8,575 nucleotides of DNA, from contig JAWOGU010000560.1 in assembly GCA_046496595.1 (NCBI GenBank), forward strand, positions 1-8,575. The letters are read 5' to 3'. Made by a program: the position numbers and the translations under genes. The notes beneath the pieces were generated by a model. The model was not told where the DNA came from. It made no database searches and saw only the letters and a list, made by a program, of their open reading frames with translations. This stretch comes from GCA-2746795 sp046496595. Its GTDB lineage: Bacteria > Chloroflexota > Anaerolineae > Promineifilales > Promineifilaceae. Shown here piece after piece: positions 5,619 through 8,575 of this stretch. Position 1 is the stretch's first letter, and each line of letters begins with the position of its first letter.

Positions 5619-6564
5619 CAAGCCGCTGCCTGACACGAAAGTCGCCATTCGCTGCCGTAACCTGTCGCGGCGATATGGCCCAGTAACAGCGCTCAAACCG
5701 CTTGATCTGGATGTCGCGTCCGGCTCGATTTTTGGCTTTTTGGGGCGCAACGGCGCGGGTAAAACCACCACGATGCGCCTGCTGACCGGGCTGGCCCAGC
5801 CCACCTCTGGCACGGCCTGGATCGCTGGCACGCAGGTAACGGAAGGGAACGGCGCGGCGCGGGCCCAGTTCGGTTATTTACCCCAAGACCCAGCCTTTTA
5901 TAAGTGGATGACGCCCCGCGACTATCTCGACTATGTGGCGGCCATGTTTTTTCTGGCCGCCGCGCAACGTAAGCGGCGCGTCGAGGAAATGCTGGAGATA
6001 GTTGGCCTACAAGAAGTCAGTCGCCGTCCCATTGGCGGCTTTTCCGGGGGTATGAAGCAGCGGTTGGGCATTGCCCAGGCGCTTATCCACGAGCCGCCCG
6101 TTTTGCTGCTGGACGAGCCGACCAGCGCCCTGGATCCAGCCGGCCGCTATGAAATCTTACAGCTCATTGACGGGCTGCGCGGTCGGGTAACGGTCTTTTT
6201 CTCCAGCCATATCCTGGGCGACGTGGAGCGAGTGTGCGACACAATCGGCATTATCCACGAAGGGGCACTGCTCACCGTTGCGGCGCGGGATGAGCTGCTG
6301 GCCGACTATGCCACCAATATCTTGCTCCTGGAAGTGGCGCGAGACTGTTTGCCGTTGCCAGAACGCTTCACGGTCGCCTTGGAAGCGCAGCCGTGGCTGG
6401 CCGGTTTGACCCTGGACGATAATCAACTACGTCTGGCGGTGCATGACACGGCCGTTGCCCGGCAGGCCATTCTGCCCCTGGTCGTAGCCCATGACATTAT
6501 CTTGACCCGGTACGAATGGGTACGGCCGTCGCTTGAAGAGATTTTCCTGAGCATTAGTACATAG
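5611..6564 (+). CDS. ABC transporter ATP-binding protein (YxlF-like)
   Basis: The 317-residue nucleotide-binding subunit energises the permease encoded next. Motifs: Walker A GRNGAGKT at 45-52; Q-loop Gln92 in GYLPQD; ABC signature FSGGM at 144-148; Walker B VLLLDEP at 164-170 with D168/E169; D-loop SALD at 172-175; switch His200 in FFSSHIL. All catalytic residues are present, so it should hydrolyse ATP. The C-terminal region (about 230-317) is the extension typical of DrrA/CcmA-like exporters and ends with SLEEIFLSIS. It overlaps the upstream PLDc_N gene by 8 bp and is separated from the permease gene by 9 bp. The palindromic motif ACGGCCGT occurs at 6448 and 6522. Substrate unknown; transport of a peptide, lipid or drug-like compound is possible. 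Confidence 0.95.
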   Translation: MSDKPLPDTKVAIRCRNLSRRYGPVTALKPLDLDVASGSIFGFLGRNGAGKTTTMRLLTGLAQPTSGTAWIAGTQVTEGNGAARAQFGYLPQDPAFYKWMTPRDYLDYVAAMFFLAAAQRKRRVEEMLEIVGLQEVSRRPIGGFSGGMKQRLGIAQALIHEPPVLLLDEPTSALDPAGRYEILQLIDGLRGRVTVFFSSHILGDVERVCDTIGIIHEGALLTVAARDELLADYATNILLLEVARDCLPLPERFTVALEAQPWLAGLTLDDNQLRLAVHDTAVARQAILPLVVAHDIILTRYEWVRPSLEEIFLSIST

Positions 6565-6573
6565 CAATCCGAT

Positions 6574-8130
6574 ATGGTTATTTTAACGACAATCCTTTCT
6601 GTACTCCTGATGATTTTGACGCCGGTGGCAGCGGCGATTGCGCTGCGCCGCTACTTTGCCGTCAGATGGTGGCTCTTTCTGGTGGGCGCAGCCACTTTTG
6701 TTGGTTCGCAGTTGTACCACTTGCCCCTCAATGATTGGCTGACCGACCTGGGCTGGATTGGTCCGGTTAGTGTGGACGCGCCCCATCTGCTGCGAACGGC
6801 CGTTATTCTCGGTCTGTCAGCGGGCATTTGTGAATCGGTGGCGCGGGCCGTGGGCTTCGGGCTGCTGTTCCGCTTTGGCCGGGCGCAGCAGCGCGAGGAC
6901 AGCCTGATGGTGGGCCTGGGGCACGGCGGCATTGAGGCGATGCTGGTGGGCGGCGTATTGACGGCGGCTACTGTTAGCTCGCTCTGGGCGCTGCGCGGAG
7001 TTGATTTGCAGACGCTGGGTTTATTGCCGGAACAGTTAACGGCCGTGCAGCGGCAAATGGCCTTATTTGAAGGCTCGCCTCTGACAATCTTTTTCGCCTT
7101 TGGCGAACGGCTGATCGCTCTGACGGTGCACGTTTTTCTGTCGGTGTTGGTCTGGCGGGCTTTTGCCGAGCGGCAGCCGCTTTATTTTGTGGCGGCGCTG
7201 TTCTATCACAGCTTTTTTGACGCAACGGCCGTTTACGTCGCCCAATTCCTGGAAATATGGCAGGCCGAACTGCTCTTCCTGTTGCTGGCGCTGCCGGCGC
7301 TGGGTCTGCTGATTCGCTGGTGGCCGGCCAGTTCACCGCGCCAGTTACAGCCGGTACGAACAGAAATTGCCCTGTTTTGGCTGGCGCTGGGTAAGGAACT
7401 GCGGCAGCAGTGGCAGACAAAACGATTATTAGTGGTAACGGCCGTTTTCCTCCTTTTTGGCCTGGCTTCGCCGCTGGTCGCCTACTTCACGCCCCAGATT
7501 ATCGGCAGCATCGAGGAAGCGGCCATGTTTGCCGACCTGATTCCTGAACCAAGCAACCGGGACGCCATCGCCCAATATGTGGGCAACATTACCCAGTTTG
7601 GCTTTATTCTGGCGCTGCTGTTGGGCATGGGGGCGGTGGCCGGTGAAAAGGAGCGGGGCCTGACGCCCATGATTTTGAGTAAACCGATGCCCCGCTGGGC
7701 CTTTTTGTTGAGTAAATTTGCCGCGCAAACGCTGGTTTATCTGCTCGGTTTTACCCTGTCGGGACTGGCGGTTTACTATTACACCTATCTGCTCTTTGAA
7801 CCGCTGACCTTTGGCCCATTTATGCTGGGTAATTACCTGCTTTTTACCTGGCTGCTGACCTTTGCGGCCGTTACCCTGTTGGGCAGCGCCCTGGCTCGCA
7901 CCACCAGCGCGGCCGCGGGAATCGCCCTGACCGGTTCGGTCTTCATCTTTCTGGGCGGCAGTTTGCCCAACTATGGCCCGCTCTTCCCCTCCGGCTTGAT
8001 TGGCTGGGCCTCACAGTTGGGGTTGGAAACGGCCGTTGCCCCTAACGCCGGGGCGGTTGCCTTTAGCCTGGTTCTCATTCTGCTATGTCTGATTGCCGCC
8101 ATCGCAGTTTTTGAAGTCGAAGAATTTTGA
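6574..8130 (+). CDS. Fused YhfC-family membrane protease-like / ABC-2 permease
   Basis: The single 518-residue open frame has two halves. Residues 1-250 look like the YhfC family (PF10086, putative intramembrane metalloprotease related to CPBP/CAAX enzymes): E87-x3-R91 in ICESVARAVGFG; GLGHGGIEA with H117 and E121; H186 in TVHVFLSVLVW; and YHSFFD with H212/D216. Residues about 262-518 are an ABC-2 type permease: the amphipathic entry KELRQQWQTKRLLVV, a large external loop (302-340), GEKERGLTPMILSKPMPRW (358-374), and about five further helices ending AVFEVEEF. A linker (RWWPASSPRQLQPVRTE) joins them, with no stop or frame change. The gene lies 9 bp after the ATPase gene with a weak ribosome binding site, so coupling is likely. 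The permease half pairs with the ATPase. The protease-like half could process or sense the exported molecule; that is inference. Confidence 0.85.
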   Translation: MVILTTILSVLLMILTPVAAAIALRRYFAVRWWLFLVGAATFVGSQLYHLPLNDWLTDLGWIGPVSVDAPHLLRTAVILGLSAGICESVARAVGFGLLFRFGRAQQREDSLMVGLGHGGIEAMLVGGVLTAATVSSLWALRGVDLQTLGLLPEQLTAVQRQMALFEGSPLTIFFAFGERLIALTVHVFLSVLVWRAFAERQPLYFVAALFYHSFFDATAVYVAQFLEIWQAELLFLLLALPALGLLIRWWPASSPRQLQPVRTEIALFWLALGKELRQQWQTKRLLVVTAVFLLFGLASPLVAYFTPQIIGSIEEAAMFADLIPEPSNRDAIAQYVGNITQFGFILALLLGMGAVAGEKERGLTPMILSKPMPRWAFLLSKFAAQTLVYLLGFTLSGLAVYYYTYLLFEPLTFGPFMLGNYLLFTWLLTFAAVTLLGSALARTTSAAAGIALTGSVFIFLGGSLPNYGPLFPSGLIGWASQLGLETAVAPNAGAVAFSLVLILLCLIAAIAVFEVEEF

Positions 8131-8132
8131 GT

Positions 8133-8218
8133 GGAGTCGGCGGCCAGCGCACAGCATTACCTGTGTTTCCAACCGCCGCTCCCCAAACCGGACGTGCGGC
8201 GTTAACCGCATCCGGCTT
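8133..8218 (-). ncRNA. Group II intron domains V and VI
   Basis: Domain V (8218-8185) has the canonical 34 bases. It carries the AGC catalytic triad at its positions 2-4, lower helix AGCCGGA/TCCGGTT, the ACG bulge, and upper helix TGCGG/CCGCA. Its terminal loop reads TAAC where GAAA (GNRA) is expected. Two bases separate it from domain VI (8182-8133): outer stem GGAG/CTCC, inner stem CGGCGG/CCGCCG, a further CACAG/CTGTG hairpin, and one unpaired A (complement of 8137) between CCGCCG and CTCC. That A is the expected bulged branch point, 7 bases from the predicted 3' splice site. The structure was folded by eye. Confidence 0.8.
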
Positions 8219-8222
8219 TCCA

Positions 8223-8390
8223 GTTAATCTTTATTTCACTTTGTGAACTATATCTATGAATTTATGATTTTCGGCCATCCAACCAACTCTCCATTCTATA
8301 GATATTCGATTAACCTGTCTTCCTTCGCCCTGTAGACGGCTTTCCCGTCCGCCCTGGTGTGTCGTTACTCACACGACTAGTATGAAGACT
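8223..8390 (-). ncRNA. Group II intron domains III and IV
   Basis: Domain IV is closed by GTTAATC/GATTAAC (8314-8308 with 8229-8223). It has an inner stem of 12 pairs with one bulge (8305-8293 with 8261-8250) and a small hairpin TTCAC-AAA-GTGAA (8247-8235). Domain III is closed by GTCTTC/GAAGAC (8389-8384 with 8322-8317) and contains a GACGG/CCGTC hairpin (8349-8335) and a second stem near 8357-8377. The compactness of domain IV is the evidence that no intron-encoded protein is present. Confidence 0.6.
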
Positions 8391-8575
8391 CCGTCACCTT
8401 ATGCCTCTCGGCACTTAGGCAATCCCATGATACGGTGCATGATGAACGTTATCAGGCTGCGTTAGGTGTCCCTTTTACCCCCTTAGTCTCTTTCCTTAAG
8501 AGATGGTCTTACTGGAGATTCTTTTTGAGGACAGTATGTCGATTCCTCGTATCAGTAAGTTATGGGTTTCAGCCG

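Larger units (their letters stand above)
1395..8037. repeat. Dispersed palindromic motif AACGGCCGTT (HIP-like)
   Basis: The full 10-mer AACGGCCGTT occurs at 6795, 7224, 7437 and 8028, and at 1804 within a longer 12-bp palindrome (1803-1814). Shorter ACGGCCG copies start at 1395, 4550, 5134, 5240, 6448, 6522 and 7039. A 10-mer would be expected about 0.01 times in a window this size. In the permease the copies fall in the same codon phase (ACG GCC GTT, Thr-Ala-Val), but at 1804 and 6522 the phase differs. None lies in 1-1390, in the CAP gene or in the intron. Confidence 0.75.
8131..8575 (-). mobile_element. Group II intron, 3' portion (domains II-VI), ORF-less, 5' end outside window
   Basis: Read on the minus strand, the order is a likely domain II hairpin (8397-8419), domain III (about 8390-8317, with the sequence GACGGAGTCTTCAT and its closing GAAGACA side), a short domain IV (8314-8223), domain V (8218-8185) and domain VI (8182-8133). 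Domain IV is only about 90 bases and contains hairpins but no reading frame, so there is no reverse transcriptase in this copy. The predicted 3' end (after bases AC at 8132-8131) falls exactly next to the permease stop codon at 8128-8130. The intron therefore lies antisense to the ABC operon, directly after it. It would need a maturase from elsewhere to move. The 5' domains (most of domain I with the exon-binding sites) lie at or beyond the window edge. Confidence 0.75.

Noticed and set aside
6974..7420. 148-codon minus-strand frame opposite the permease
   Set aside because: Rich in Ala/Pro/Arg, as expected from the antisense of a hydrophobic GC-rich gene, and the plus-strand product is clearly real.
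1..8575. CRISPR arrays, tRNA and rRNA genes
   Set aside because: No regularly spaced direct repeats, no tRNA-like cloverleaf and no rRNA-like sequence were seen on either strand.

Overview
The window looks like an accessory stretch of a bacterial chromosome. The best guess is a Chloroflexota (Anaerolineae-like) genome. This is inferred from the style of the proteins and from recurrent palindromes; no rRNA or other phylogenetic marker is present. Intact genes alternate with broken gene remnants, small palindromic repeats and one self-splicing-intron-like element.

Layout. (1) Bases 1-788, minus strand: the N-terminal 262 residues of an AAA/STAND-type ATPase (ATPase_2 group) that runs off the left edge. 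(2) 789-1540: no intact gene. There is a broken unknown coding fragment (about 1042-1304) and a frameshifted ASCH-domain remnant (1270-1498). (3) 1549-2034 and 2060-3145, plus strand: a small His/Asp-rich putative metal-dependent hydrolase, then a secreted CAP (SCP/PR-1) domain protein. (4) 3146-3472: a 95-bp MITE-like element bounded by a 7-bp direct repeat, with an almost perfect palindrome at its centre, followed by a separate 13-bp-arm inverted repeat. (5) 3473-3850, minus strand: a four-helix membrane protein of unknown function. (6) 3851-4309: a transposase N-terminal remnant and an 18-bp perfect palindrome. (7) 4310-4690: a bacterial PH-domain protein. (8) 4686-5092: a possible type I restriction HsdR tail and a frameshifted HARE-HTH gene. 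(9) 5412-8130, plus strand: a three-gene ABC export module. (10) 8131-8575 and beyond, minus strand: the 3' part of a group II intron with no reading frame in its domain IV.

The most coherent system is the operon 5412-8130. It has a PLDc_N-type small membrane protein overlapping an ABC ATPase, then a 518-residue permease. The order matches the Bacillus subtilis yxlE-yxlF-yxlG genes. Here the permease carries an extra N-terminal YhfC-family (putative intramembrane metalloprotease) domain, so a protease-like module and an ABC-2 exporter share one chain.

The degraded ASCH, HARE-HTH and HsdR-like pieces and the transposase fragment suggest a decayed island in which defence-type and mobile genes were lost. 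A palindrome, AACGGCCGTT, recurs well above chance, mainly in the ABC operon.
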